A stretch of 64,000 nt of DNA, from assembly GCA_038373865.1 (NCBI GenBank), contig JAXGGA010003047.1, positions 1 through 64,000 on the forward strand, in the 5' to 3' direction. Both the position numbers and the translations under genes were made by a program. Under the pieces are notes generated by a model. It worked only from the letters and a program-made list of their open reading frames with translations. It was not told the DNA's origin and ran no database searches. The stretch is from Uloborus plumipes (Eukaryota; Arthropoda; Arachnida; Araneae; Uloboridae). Positions 1 through 10,262 of the stretch are shown here, one piece after another; position 1 is the stretch's first letter, and every line of letters begins with the position of its first letter.

Positions 1-1074
1 TCTATCTTCAGGTTTTTGACTGAATTAGGGGGGGGGGCTATGTAGGGGGACTGGAAGATTTAACAATTGGAAAAAAAATAATTAATTTTTTGAAAAGAGT
101 TTTAGAGTTTTTAGGAATGTTAGATTGAAAAAAGGAATGATAGGTTTAGAGACAATTTTTAGAAATGTAAGGGCTTATAAACGTGATTGTAGTTAGGGTA
201 AGGGATGATTCTCAGGGGCTGCTCGAATCGTTTTTTTTTTTTGAAAAATAAATCCATATCTATTCTACCTTCCCCATACACATTTTTTCATATTTGAAGT
301 TTCAAAAACTTAATTGTGGACAATTTTTGATAATATCTGAAGGGAGGTTCTGGGGATCTCACCTGATCTTTCGAAAAGTAAGTCTTAAAAAAGAATTTTT
401 AATGCCGTACCCTACGGTATTGGGAAGGGTTCAAAGGCTTTGTCTCCTAATTTTTTTTAAATTTTAGTTTTTAAAATTAAAATTTTAATGATCTGTGATA
501 TTAGTAGAGAAAGGGGTCGGGAGCATTTGCACGAATCTAAAACAAGTGAGTGTCAGACCACGTTTGCTAACGTTTACGGGCAGTGCAGTTTGTTCAAAAT
601 TCAAGCTGTAAAAACGCAATTTTAAACAATTTTCAAAGTTTTCAGGTGTTTGGAAGATCTCCTCCCCCCTCCCTAAAAAGGCTGTAGAAGCGTAGTCTAC
701 AAAATAAATTTGAGATGATCCGTAAAATTATGGCTGGGGGTGGGGTACAGGGCCTCGGAGAAGTAACATTTTGAACACTTTTTTACTTTTAGAAGAACTA
801 GAGAAAGAAAAGAAGGAAAAAAGGAGGGTGAGGGAAAGGGACTGGGCAGAGGGCACACAACTAGTTGGCAAAAAATCTGCAGTTGTTAAAAAATTAAACT
901 GTCCAGATATATTTTTGAAAAAATAAGATTTCTTCCTAACATTTTTTTCTCGTTAAAATCACTAAGTTCTTCAAGACGTGCGCGCATTCTTTTTTTCGCT
1001 TCAATAATAAAGAATATTTAATAAAAAGCAACTCAACATTCTGAGTGAGGCTCGTGCCGTATGGGCTCACCCCC
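1..1074. other. A+T-rich DNA without a recognised gene
   Basis: No convincing coding region, RNA gene or bounded repeat was seen. The stretch has short G runs and T or A homopolymers typical of decayed repeat DNA. Confidence 0.5.
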
Positions 1075-1232
1075 TGGTTGCGCTACTGAACACAACAACA
1101 CATTCATAGCAAGAAAGGACAAGGATAGAAGAGAGGAAGAACATCCATGCTCGAGCCGGGATTCAAACCGTAAAAATTCATAGAAGTCTCCATATCCAGG
1201 TCAGACTTCTCTGAGCACTAGACAAGTTGGCA
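1075..1232 (-). mobile_element. tRNA-derived SINE, copy 1 (3' truncated)
   Basis: Read on the minus strand, the copy starts with an A-box-like segment (TTGTCTAGTGCTCAG), continues to a B-box-like GGTTTGAATCCC, then a body phrase with GCATGGATGT and GTGTTGTTGTG. The same order of blocks occurs at 21583-21850, 39521-39805 and 48155-48445. SINEs of this kind are transcribed by RNA polymerase III from the internal A and B boxes and moved by a partner LINE. The B box is mutated from GGTTCGAATCC and the 3' half is lost, so this is an old copy. Confidence 0.7.
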
Positions 1233-1455
1233 GGTTATATCATAAGTACAACATGCAATGCAATTGAACATTGAGGCATAGAAGGCTCGTATTATGTTTT
1301 GCATTATGTCTTTCCAAATCTTCTGCAAACGTGACTCTAGTTCTATAAACGCGTCTCTAATCACTGCCCAAATTGAATCGGCGTCCGTCACTGCAGATAC
1401 TTTGGCTCCATTTGGTTTTAATCTAATCTTGCAAATCGTGACACTTCTCCATACT

Positions 1456-1894
1456 AAAGCTCCTTTTGAGGACAGGCTGACTTATCCGACATTTTGGTTC
1501 CAAGACATACTTGGATCCAGTCTCGTTACAGGTATTTGAAACATATTAATATCATTCCTGGTTGCTCTGGCGTAAAATAACTTATGATTAGTTGGATAAA
1601 GCACCATATTAGGTAAATTTGAAAAGATAACTTATTTCTCGAATTTAAAAACAGTTTATTGGGAAATTTTCATGAAATTGGGTCCATTTTCATATTGCAC
1701 TTGTTTTAAGCCTGGGTTTATGAAATGTTTTTGTCATATAGACAAATACAGTCAAATATCATCTATGCAGCTACAATTGAAGCTTAGCTTCCACTTTTCT
1801 TCAATGCCACTTGAGTACAGATACCAGTGGTTCCACGCCCACCGTTTTGGAACCAAAATGTCGGATGAGTCAGCTCCCCTCTTATAGGAGCCTT
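1456..1894 (+). mobile_element. MITE family E, copy 1 (complete, ~439 bp)
   Basis: The ends are inverted repeats of about 40 bp. The left end reads AAAGCTCC then CTGACTTATCCGACATTTTG; the right end is its reverse complement (CAAAATGTCGGATGAGTCAG, then GGAGCCTT). There is no coding capacity, as expected of a non-autonomous DNA transposon. Other copies lie at 4683-5050, 6045-6454, 10207-12900, 37214-37830, 37853-38034 and 49959-50330. A short direct repeat (ACT or TACT) abuts both ends and may be the target duplication, but the superfamily is uncertain. Confidence 0.75.
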
Positions 1895-1954
1895 ACTCCA
1901 GACGAAGGCAAGATCAACCATGCACAAATAATGTTTTTGTTTACAACGAGGCAC

Positions 1955-2370
1955 TGTATGTAAATCTGGGATGATGATATAGGGGGCTAGACCATCTGGC
2001 GCAGGGTCATTACTAGTAATGATTCACAACACCATGACAGCACAACCATATGTTCGTCACATGTTTCAGTCTTATTTGTTGAAACTGATGGCAAGGCTAA
2101 CAACCAAATTTCAACAGAACAGTGTGCAGCTATACAAAGCTAGGACATCGCAGGTCCTTATCCAGCACGCTATCACCTTCTCCAGCATGCTCGATTCTTT
2201 GATTTCTTGCAAATGGAGCTTATCTGGATAACCATTGACTGTTTGTTGCACAGCTTACGAGCTTCATCAAATTAAAGGCACTTTTACGGTAACTGTGGAA
2301 CGAGATGATTCAGAACATCGTACGAGACGTTAATGTCTCAATGATCATCTGCATCGCCTTGAGTATGTAA
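1955..2370 (+). pseudogene. Tc1-like transposase relic
   Basis: A translation at 2019-2205 reads TMTAQPYV, LLKLMARL, KFQQN and KARTSQV. This matches the order of the conserved Tc1 transposase segment TMTAQRYV, LMARL, FQQDNARPH, ARVSQ. The second catalytic Asp of the FQQD motif is Asn here. A further stretch near 2300-2350 resembles the C-terminal IPQDTIRRLIDSMPRR block of the transposase at 7392-8425. Stops and frameshifts interrupt the frame and no TIRs were found. The MITE E copy lies just upstream. It is an old dead fragment. Confidence 0.7.
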
Positions 2371-2535
2371 CCCAGCATGATACTGAGACCTCCATTCAGT
2401 TCAACTTTTCTAGCAATAAATGCTTCTTTTGCTTTCATTTTGGAATGAAGCTTTCATAGTAATGTTATCTTTACGAATGTACAATTTTGCCTCATTCCGA
2501 AAAATCCTTTTCTGTGCGTGGATTTTTTTCTTTTT

Positions 2536-2868
2536 ACATGGTGTATTTTTCTTCCAAAGACCACCATTTGAAAGGTGCATCGTTTGTTTTTTACGTGGTA
2601 TATTTTTTCTTCCAAAGACCACCACTTAAATGGTGCGTAGTTTGTTTTTTACATGGTGTATTTTTTCTTCCTAAGACCACCACTTCAAAGGTGCTTCGTT
2701 TGTATTTTACATGGTGTATTTTTTCTTTCAAAAACCACCACTTGAATGGTACATCGTTTGTTTTTTTTACGTGGTGTATTTTTCTTCCGAAGACCACCAT
2801 TTTAATGGTGGATCGGTTGTTTTTTTTTTTTTTTTTTACATGGTATTTTTTTTTCCTAAGACCACCAC
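2536..2868. repeat. 58-bp minisatellite, about six units
   Basis: ACATGG/ACGTGG phrases recur at 2536, 2593, 2651, 2709, 2769 and 2838, giving periods of 57, 58, 58, 60 and 69 bp. Each unit has an ACRTGGTGTA start, a T-rich run, TTCCRAAGACCACCA and a short variable part ending in GGTGC or GGTGG. Period differences come mostly from T-run length. Overlapping open frames on both strands are by-products of the repeat and are not called as genes. Confidence 0.9.
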
Positions 2869-2899
2869 TGTAATTGCCAATTTTTGATTTAGAGCTTTC

Positions 2900-4680
2900 C
2901 GTCATTATGCTGACGATTGGATATACTTATTCATTCTATTAAAAAAAAAAAGAAAGAAAAAGCACCCTCATTGCTGCTCTTGTCATCCAGGGTAACAAGA
3001 CAAACGATTTCAAAAAAGGAGCATGCATTAAAATACCAAAAAGTAAAAGACCGAATATTTGTTATTAAAACGTTGTGGTTCTATGCGAGTACTTAAGCTA
3101 TAACTTTGCACCATTAATAAGGTAAATGAACTGCATAGAGCATTTGAATGTTACAACAGCATTTATTACTCCTTTATCATTTCATTTTCTAAATGGGTTG
3201 CATTCGTCTAAAGCGAAAATTCTAATCATAGTGAAGCATTCCATAGCGATTAGCGTATTTATCATTGCAAATGTTTTGTAAGAATCTGAATGCATGTCAC
3301 AAGTTTCATTATTTGCTTTTAAAAGGGAAACAAACAGACGCGTAATGCTGATTTGTCCTTGGAACATTTGATCTCATTTCATTAAATAAATTATAACTAT
3401 TTCTATTTTCCTGGGTTTATTGCTCCGAGTTTAATGTTAACACATGTCTCGAAAAAAAAATGTTTCATAGATAGTCGAGTATGATAAGTTTTGTTATAAT
3501 ATTAAATTTTTAGTGATACTAGAAAGTATTGCTCCCTGCTCAGAGATGTTCACCTTAAATCACTTATGTCTCGAAACGTCAATGTAATCATAGAAATTTC
3601 AATCATTAATAACTTCAATTACATCATAGAAAAAAAATAATCAGTTAATAGCATACTATTTGTCACATAAAAAAAATAAAAAGCAGAAAGTACTTAAGTC
3701 ATTTCTCATTTTATAAATTTCTTAAACATATAATTTTCTTTTCAAGAAGTATTTTCAGAACTTAAACCTTTTACACCATTTTAAAGTCTACTAATAATAT
3801 CGTTTAATTTTTTGCCAATATTTCTATAACAATTTTTCAAACAGCTACTGTAAAACGCATTTTTTCCCCTCTAGCACAAAATTTAGCCGTCATTTCTTCA
3901 TAACGTTTCTTAAAATATACGAAAACTGCAGAAGTGAGTCATAAAACCAATCCATCTCGACTCAACAAATGCCCTGTAGCAATTTTCTTACGTTGCCTGT
4001 TCTGCTTGCTACATGACTGATCTTTAAGAATATTTCAAACATTGCCTTAAATGCATAGCATTCAAGCCTTGTGGCATTTTGCTTTATCCGGAAATTGGAA
4101 AAAATTGCCATTTTTTCTGCCATATTTGCAGTTCCACCATAAATTTAACCCTGGAGGACAGTTATTTATAAAGTGCGGATACTTCTTTTTATCTTAAATA
4201 TATGGTAAAAAAGTGTCTCTGAAATAAGCAATAGTATTTTAGAACAGAAACGGATATTAACAAATTTTATGGGAAAAATAAATACATTAAACCGCATTCA
4301 TAAATTTAAGAAGAGTTTTTATCGAAGCAATTTGAATGCGTCAGTTTTTTTTTTACTTTAATCAACCCCAAGGCAAAATATACACAAAATAGAAAAAAAA
4401 ACTGCATAGTTGTGGTAATTTTGTTGTATTCACGTCAAATTCTTCTGAGGTAATTACTATACACCCATTTAAGCTCGCATTTCATGTCAACGATACCCAG
4501 GGCACATAAAAGTGTTCCAATATTACTATCTCTATAAATTTTACTTATGTGAGAACTAAATGAAAACAATACGTTAAAAAGTTTATCAGAACCAGAAAAG
4601 TAAAAAACTAAAAAGCACAATTTGGAATAAATACCATTGCGTTTATACAATTAGCCATCTCATTCTTATACGCCACGTAG
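2900..4680. other. A+T-rich DNA, nothing recognised
   Basis: No coding block, TIR pair or tandem array could be supported. Short open frames are of random composition and have no recognisable motif. Confidence 0.5.
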
Positions 4681-4682
4681 AA

Positions 4683-5050
4683 CTTCTTGAGAAGGCAGGT
4701 TGATATATCTCACAATTTGGTTCCAATATAATTTCGGATCCTGCATTATCCCAAACATTTTAAAATACATTATTATAGGTACTGGTTGCAAGTTAAGTTA
4801 AATTATTGGTCGTAAAAATCAGCTGATGAGAGAACTTAAGTAAAAAGTCCACTTTCAGTAAATCTAGCACTATAACTGGAAAAATAAATTAGGGACTGAA
4901 ATGGTCTAACATCAATCGAGCAATTCACCTGAAGTGCAGACACCAGTTTTCTTCAACGCGATTTTCGTACCCGTACTAGTGATAATACGTGTACCTGTAC
5001 AGTTTTGGAACCAGAAAGTCGAAGAAGTCAGCTCCCCTGATATAGAGGCC
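4683..5050 (+). mobile_element. MITE family E, diverged copy
   Basis: The left end keeps GCAGGTTGATATATCTCAC and TTTGGTTCCAA. The right end keeps TTTTGGAACCAGAAAGTCG and GTCAGCTCCCCT. The interior shares the block GGACTGAAATGGTCTAACAT with the longer E copy at 37214-37830. Both ends are more diverged than in the copy at 1456-1894, so it is older. Confidence 0.55.
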
Positions 5051-5803
5051 TTAATGTCACCTTTATCAGCCTGTTAGAAGCAGTTTTGTTGCTGTTGTTG
5101 AGTCAAAGCGAATCAATATAAAGGTATGTGTTGCCATTTACATACGAAGAAAGGTTGCACTTCTTTATTAACATAGAAGTCCACACGGGAAAGGTTTACA
5201 GCACAAAATTTGGAAAATAACACAGTTTTTAGAAATAGCTATATGGCTCAAAACTGATTTTATCATCAATTTTGCTGATGATGTCATTTCGGATATTCCA
5301 CGATTACTTATATTGAAATACTTTGCATTTGGTTTAAACACAGTTAGTTTAGTTTTTATAAAATAAATTGTAATTATTAAGATACCTTACCATCTGATCC
5401 AAATATATTTCGTTTTCTTTTACTTGATAAATTGCAGTGCCTTTTCTACGCTGCTGTCTCTCGTAGGCCGAGAAATATTTAAGTTGCATTCTAGATTCAC
5501 CAAAAACAGATGAAACTGTAAAAATATTTTTTTTTTTTACAGAAAACTTAATGGAAGTACAAACACGAATGAAAATTAGTATAATTCCTACTAAGTGCTT
5601 AAAAAGGTGCCCCGTTAGGCCCGATCAGCAACCTTAGAACCGTGAGTCTGTAATGAAACTAATGGTTAATTCCATGGAATTACGGATTAGGCAAACTATC
5701 TTTCGCCCAGACGCACATAAGTTACCTTTACTTGAGTTCGGAGCATCGATAACTTCAACAAGTTCTTTGGGCTTTTACACATTGTAACTATGTGATATTG
5801 TTG
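5051..5803. other. A+T-rich DNA, nothing recognised
   Basis: No gene or bounded repeat seen. A less A+T-rich patch at about 5605-5660 resembles nothing I recognise. Confidence 0.45.
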
Positions 5804-5974
5804 TACAGGGTGTTTCATATTGAATGGGACAAAAAGAATATCGCAGTATGACTGCTGTAATAAATTTATTCAGCTAAAAAATTTTATTCTGCAACTATAA
5901 CTATTCAAGTTTCAAGGGGCAAGAGGCAAAAATCATCGAATAACGACTGCACTGTTAGAGGTCCTGTTAAACAA

Positions 5975-6690
5975 AATGTCGTTAATGCAGAAGAAAGCGT
6001 ACTGCGCTTTCGAATATGCCAAAAACTCCTCGGTAACTATTGTTAGAGCTCCTTTAGAGTGCCGGCTGACTTATCCGACATTTTGGTTCCAAGACACTCT
6101 TTACATCCAGCCTTGTTATACATATTTAAAACACATTAACATTATAACTGGTTGCTCTGGCGTAAAATAACTTATGATTAGTTGGATAAAGCATCGTATT
6201 AGGTAAATTTAAAAAGATAACTTATTTCTCGGATTTAAAAAACAGTTTATTGGGAAATGTTTCATGAAATTGGTCTATTTTCATATTGCATTTGTTTTAA
6301 GCCTGAGTTTATAAAATGTTTTTGTCATATAGACACAAATAGTCAAGTATCATCTATGCAGCTACAATTCAAGCTTAGCTTCCACTTTTCTTCAATGCGA
6401 CTTGAGTACAGATACCAGTGGTTCCACGCCCGCCGTTTTGGAACCAAAATGTCGTAAAGACATTTTCGCACGAAATTTCGTACAGACCCACCGCATCACC
6501 ATAACATAAGTAGGTGGGTGAAGCAGTTCCAGGATACCGGATGCTTATGCAAGAACAAAAGACCTGGACGAAAAGAAAAAAAACCCGAAGTGGTTGATGG
6601 AATTCGTGAATGAGTAACAGGAGCTTGTTTACTGTGTTGACAATTGTCGTGTCACCGAAAGGGTACATATTGAACACCTATTGAAACTTG
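5975..6690 (+). pseudogene. mariner-like transposase remnant, split by a MITE
   Basis: The first piece, from an ATG at 5976, reads MSLMQKKAYCAFEYAKNSSV and ends after VTIV at the MITE junction (6045). After the MITE a second piece reads HFRTKFRTDPP, ISRWVKQFQDTG and CLCKNKRPGR. This is the helix-turn-helix DNA-binding region of a common arthropod mariner family. A short tail near 6640-6690 (with CHRKGTY) recalls the C-terminal CRVTNGAHIEHL segment, so the catalytic domain is missing. Stops follow GIRE. Family assignment is from recalled motifs. Confidence 0.7.
6045..6454 (+). mobile_element. MITE family E, copy inside the mariner remnant
   Basis: It is collinear with the copy at 1456-1894: GAGCTCCTTTAGAG and GCTGACTTATCCGACATTTT on the left, GGAACCAAAATGTCG on the right, and a shared interior with GGTTGCTCTGGCGTAAAATA. 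The right end stops at GTCG, so the last ~35 bp of the TIR are lost. Its position inside transposase codons shows it arrived after the mariner-like element. Confidence 0.75.
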
Positions 6691-7148
6691 AATAAATGTA
6701 GTTTTGAAGTAAATTTAAATTTTCTAAATATATTTATTACGACGTCCACAATTATTTTTTCTTTTTGTCCCATTCAATATAAAACACCCTGTACTTCCTT
6801 GTATCTTAAACGTTTCAACTTATAATCCAATAAATGCGAAGAACGTCCATGAATGAGAAATTTAACTAAGTGCAACTGACGAAAATATTTTTGCGGTTTA
6901 TAAAACAATTCTTAATTCATAAAACAAAGTAACGGTCTGCATGAAAGATTTTATTTAAAAATAATTTATAGAGGAAAATATTTTTTAAAAAAAATCAGTG
7001 TAGACTAGCAGATCATTTATATTGAGAAATACTTTAGAACTTTTACTTAAAAAACCCATTAATTTATTAATATTTTTCATTTTCTGTTTTCCGACCATAG
7101 TTGACGCTCTTCTGTTTGATTGAAATAGTATTTAAAGCAACTTTCATA

Positions 7149-7197
7149 CACTGCTTGACATTGAAAATGCAACACCAAGAAGGAGTGGTCAGAAATT
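7149..7197 (+). repeat. left TIR of the Tc1-like transposon
   Basis: Perfect inverted match over 49 bp to 8522-8570. It contains the phrase GCAACACC, which also occurs near the end of the Tc1 relic at about 34388. It would hold the transposase binding site. Confidence 0.95.
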
Positions 7198-7391
7198 CAT
7201 GCAAATTTTACCGTAGACGCACGTCACTGAGTTATGCAAATGATAAGAAATGCGCAGCTCTCCGACGCACGTGAAGTAAGATATAAGAGAATGAAGTTGA
7301 AAAGTGGGCTATGTTCATGTTGGTTTTTCAGCCAGACTAATTATCGGAGAAATTTTTTTTTTGTCTCGAAGGATGCGTGTGATAGGAGGAA

Positions 7392-8425
7392 ATGCCACGC
7401 CGTCCTCAACGAAGACACTTCCAGCATATAGACGACTTTACAAGGGGTATGGTGATCGGACTGAGAAGGGGGGGGGTTGGTCCATACGTCAAATTGCAGC
7501 TGATACCCACATGGATGCAAGCACTGTGCATCGGCTGTGTCGGAGATGGTTGGAAAGAGGAAATGTAGCCACATTGAGGGGTGCAGGTGCAGCCAGAGTG
7601 ACGTCAGACCGCTTGGATCGACGGATTCACCGACAAGCTGTGGCAGACCCGCAAGTCACTTGTACGTCGATTCTGCAGCACGTGCAAGGTACCTTGGATG
7701 TTCCTGTGTCGACCAGAACCATTTCCCGTCGACTGGTTGCACGTGGCCTGCAATCAAGGCGCCCGCTAAGAAGACTGTCATTGATCTCACAGCACAGACT
7801 CCAACGTTTGGAATGGTGCCGGACCAGAGCGACGTGGATGGCAGAATGGCAAACCGTAGTGTTCTCAGATGAATCCCGCTTCTGTTTGTCCAGCGATAGT
7901 CATCGCATACGTGTGTGGCGTCGACGTGGAGAAAGATCGAATCCGGCAGTAACTGTGGAACGCCCCACAGCGCGACAACGTGGCATAATGGTTTGGGGCG
8001 CTATTGCATACAATTCCGTATCACCTCTAGTTCGTATTCGGGGCACTATGACGGCCCAACGATATGTAGATAATGTACTGCAGCCGGTGGCAATCCGCTA
8101 CCTTCAGGGTCTGCCAAATGCAATTTTTCAACAGGATAACGCCCGGCCTCACAGTGCTCGAATCAGCCAACATGCTCTACGAGGTGTACAGATGCTTTCC
8201 TGGCCACCATACTCTCCTGACTTGTCACCAATCGAACATGTGTGGGACGTGATTGGACGCCGTTTGCAGAACCTGTCACTGCCTCGTTCAGAGGACGAAC
8301 TGTCACAAATGGTTGAAAGGGAATGGAGTGCCATCCCTCAGGACACCATCCGCAGGCTTATTGACTCCATGCCTAGACGCGTTTCTTCGTGCATCGCTGT
8401 CCGCGGTGATCCTACTTCTTACTGA
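7392..8425 (+). CDS. Tc1-like transposase with one frameshift
   Basis: The product cuts and pastes the element by a DDE mechanism. The best start is the ATG at 7392, because the frame from there reads MPRRPQRRHFQHIDDFTRGM, the usual N terminus of this family. The frame is broken at the nine-G run 7468-7476; downstream the matching frame resumes with GGWSIRQIAADTHMDASTVH, a helix-turn-helix DNA-binding region. A second DNA-binding half follows (TSDRLDRR, STRTISRRL). Catalytic residues visible are Asp in VFSDESRF (codon 7868), Asp in IFQQDNARPH (8135) and Glu in SPIEHVWD (8234), with 32 residues between the last two, close to the 34 usual for Tc1. The rejoined length would be about 343 residues, normal for the family. 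Two G too many, or one too few, explains the shift. An open frame upstream of the G run in the catalytic frame is not family-like. Confidence 0.9.
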
Positions 8426-8521
8426 GCCGACGCCGTCCTCGCTCTAAATTTTGCTTATTTATTTTGAAATAAATATCACTTATTGTTCCATGCTGTCTCT
8501 ATCTTCTTACCAAATTTCATC

Positions 8522-8570
8522 AATTTCTGACCACTCCTTCTTGGTGTTGCATTTTCAATGTCAAGCAGTG
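8522..8570 (-). repeat. right TIR of the Tc1-like transposon
   Basis: Perfect inverted copy of 7149-7197, followed by TA at 8571-8572. Confidence 0.95.
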
Positions 8571-8572
8571 TA

Positions 8573-10206
8573 TTTTATCTTAGAAAGAATAAACTTATTG
8601 CACACAGCAAATATATGTTCCCCGGTTAGATTCAATTAAAAATTTGCTTCTCAGATGCTAATTGGTCTTCAGTAAAAAGATTAGCTTGATATGTGTTATT
8701 AAAGGTAGTAAAAATGTTATGAAGATATCACTCGATGGCTCATGTAAACCTCCAGTCAGGGAGCTTAAACTTCTTCCTTGCTCTAACTAAAAAAAAAATA
8801 GTTTATACGCTTCTTGGTAGTTAAACATTGGTGAAACAATATGGTAGTTTAAACGCCTGTAATAACAATAATAATATGTTCATCACTGCAAAAACTCTGT
8901 TATAGTTTTGAAATAGTTATATCTGCGTAATAAATAAGAAAATAGAGAAATGATATAGACCTATAGAAGAAAAAGCCCTAAATAAGTAATTGAATCGACC
9001 AGCTTCTTTTTATTTACAACCACCAAAATTCATTATTTTTCCCTTATATATACTTAAAGAAGGGATCTAAAGTTCAGATGTAGTCAATTTTGTGTCGACT
9101 CTTCTTGAACTGTTCATTAACGAGCAGAGAAAAAACAAATGTTTGAATCACACAGTCCCTTCACAAAGAGAAGGGACGTGGCCCCACCTTCAAGTAAGCA
9201 GTAAGCAGTGATAAGTTTAACGCTTGGGTGATCGGTAAACATAGCCCCCCGTACCTGCAAATAAGGCACAGGACTTTGGTGTACATTTAAATTTGCAAAA
9301 CAGTTGCTTGTCCGCCACTAGTATGGAACATTTGACTTCATTCAGGTGATGATAGCCAACTGCAACTTTTCTCAGCACTTGTCATAAACCTCATTCCTAA
9401 AACAGCAAAATAGTATCGTCTGACACCACGTGACGAGGGCGGAGCCAAATGGCAACCTTTTTTGAATGAACAATATTAGGGATTGTGCATCCTTTACATT
9501 TCACGATGAACTTCAAGTTGATAACCAAATAGTAGAAGAAGACTAATTAACACGCTGTCACTTAAATTTTTGTAAATTTCTGCAGGTACTTGTTTTAGGG
9601 TTACCAGGAAACTACTTTTTTATGCAACATTGTGAGAGCTTAAGTTTTTCTTTCTTTCTTTTTTTTTTTTGGCAATCACGAATTGCTTTTTATCTTCAGT
9701 TGATCACTTCTGATGTTCCGTTTGATTTTTTTAGATTATGATGACGACGAGAACATTTCTTTAGCGAGACTCATCTTAGACGTCACGGTTACAGATCGTC
9801 TACGGTTGCATTTTATTTAAGGCTTAACTAGAACAGATTTTACATTTAAAAGAGATAACTTTTTGTGTAAAATCACGTCTTTTCAGGAAAAATACCTGTA
9901 TCGATGAACCTAAAAAGCAAAGTTTCGCTTAAATACAAAGTTTTCAGGCTACTAATTTTCACGATTTAAGATTGATAAGAAATAAAAATATCATAGCCGT
10001 ATACGTTGTATATAATATAATCTTCATGATAAGTGTTCGTTGCAAATTAGCCATAATGATCATACCTTTACTGTCACATCCTACCATTAATTTTTTCTGC
10101 ATATGCCTGATTTTACTACATCTAGAAAATCCCCAGTCATTTTACAGATGGAAGAGAGCTTCTTCTCCATTTCACTTCAATTTGCAGAAATTTATGCCTC
10201 TAGAAA
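8573..10206. other. A+T-rich DNA, nothing recognised
   Basis: No supported coding region. A less A+T-rich patch at about 9420-9460 (CACGTGACGAGGGCGGAGCC) stands out but has no partner in the window that I could find. Confidence 0.45.
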
Positions 10207-10262
10207 TGGGGAGCTAAGGTATCCGACATTTTGATTCCAATAGTGTACACGTGGTAACCTTA

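Larger units (their letters stand above)
5806..6791 (+). mobile_element. mariner-like element, internally deleted, TA target duplication
   Basis: Both ends carry the inverted repeat CAGGGTGTTTYATATTGAAT followed by GGGACAAAAAG, and the flanks are TA at 5804-5805 and 6792-6793, as for Tc1/mariner transposons. The 986-bp span holds only N- and C-terminal scraps of transposase coding sequence, and MITE E (6045-6454) is inserted near the N-terminal scrap. Without that insertion the element would be about 576 bp, so most of the transposase was lost by internal deletion. It could only move if supplied with transposase in trans. Confidence 0.8.
7149..8570 (+). mobile_element. Tc1-like transposon, full length, 1,422 bp
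   Basis: The termini are 49-bp inverted repeats (7149-7197 and 8522-8570) beginning CACTGCTTGACATTGAAAAT and perfectly matched over all 49 bases. TA flanks both sides (7147-7148 and 8571-8572), the standard Tc1/mariner target duplication. A single transposase gene fills the interior. Perfect TIRs and the almost intact gene suggest a recent insertion; the only evident lesion is a frameshift in a G run. Confidence 0.95.

Noticed and set aside
2536..2868. Regular repeats that could be mistaken for a CRISPR array
   Set aside because: Units are tandem without unique spacers and vary mainly in T-run length; the setting is eukaryotic.
2487..2905. Overlapping open frames of 104-128 codons on both strands
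   Set aside because: They are translations of the 58-bp minisatellite. Both strands are open and the peptides repeat with the array, so no gene is indicated.
7304..7391. Upstream extension of the transposase frame
   Set aside because: It has no ATG that fits the family and precedes the frameshift; the family-like N terminus is in another frame from 7392.
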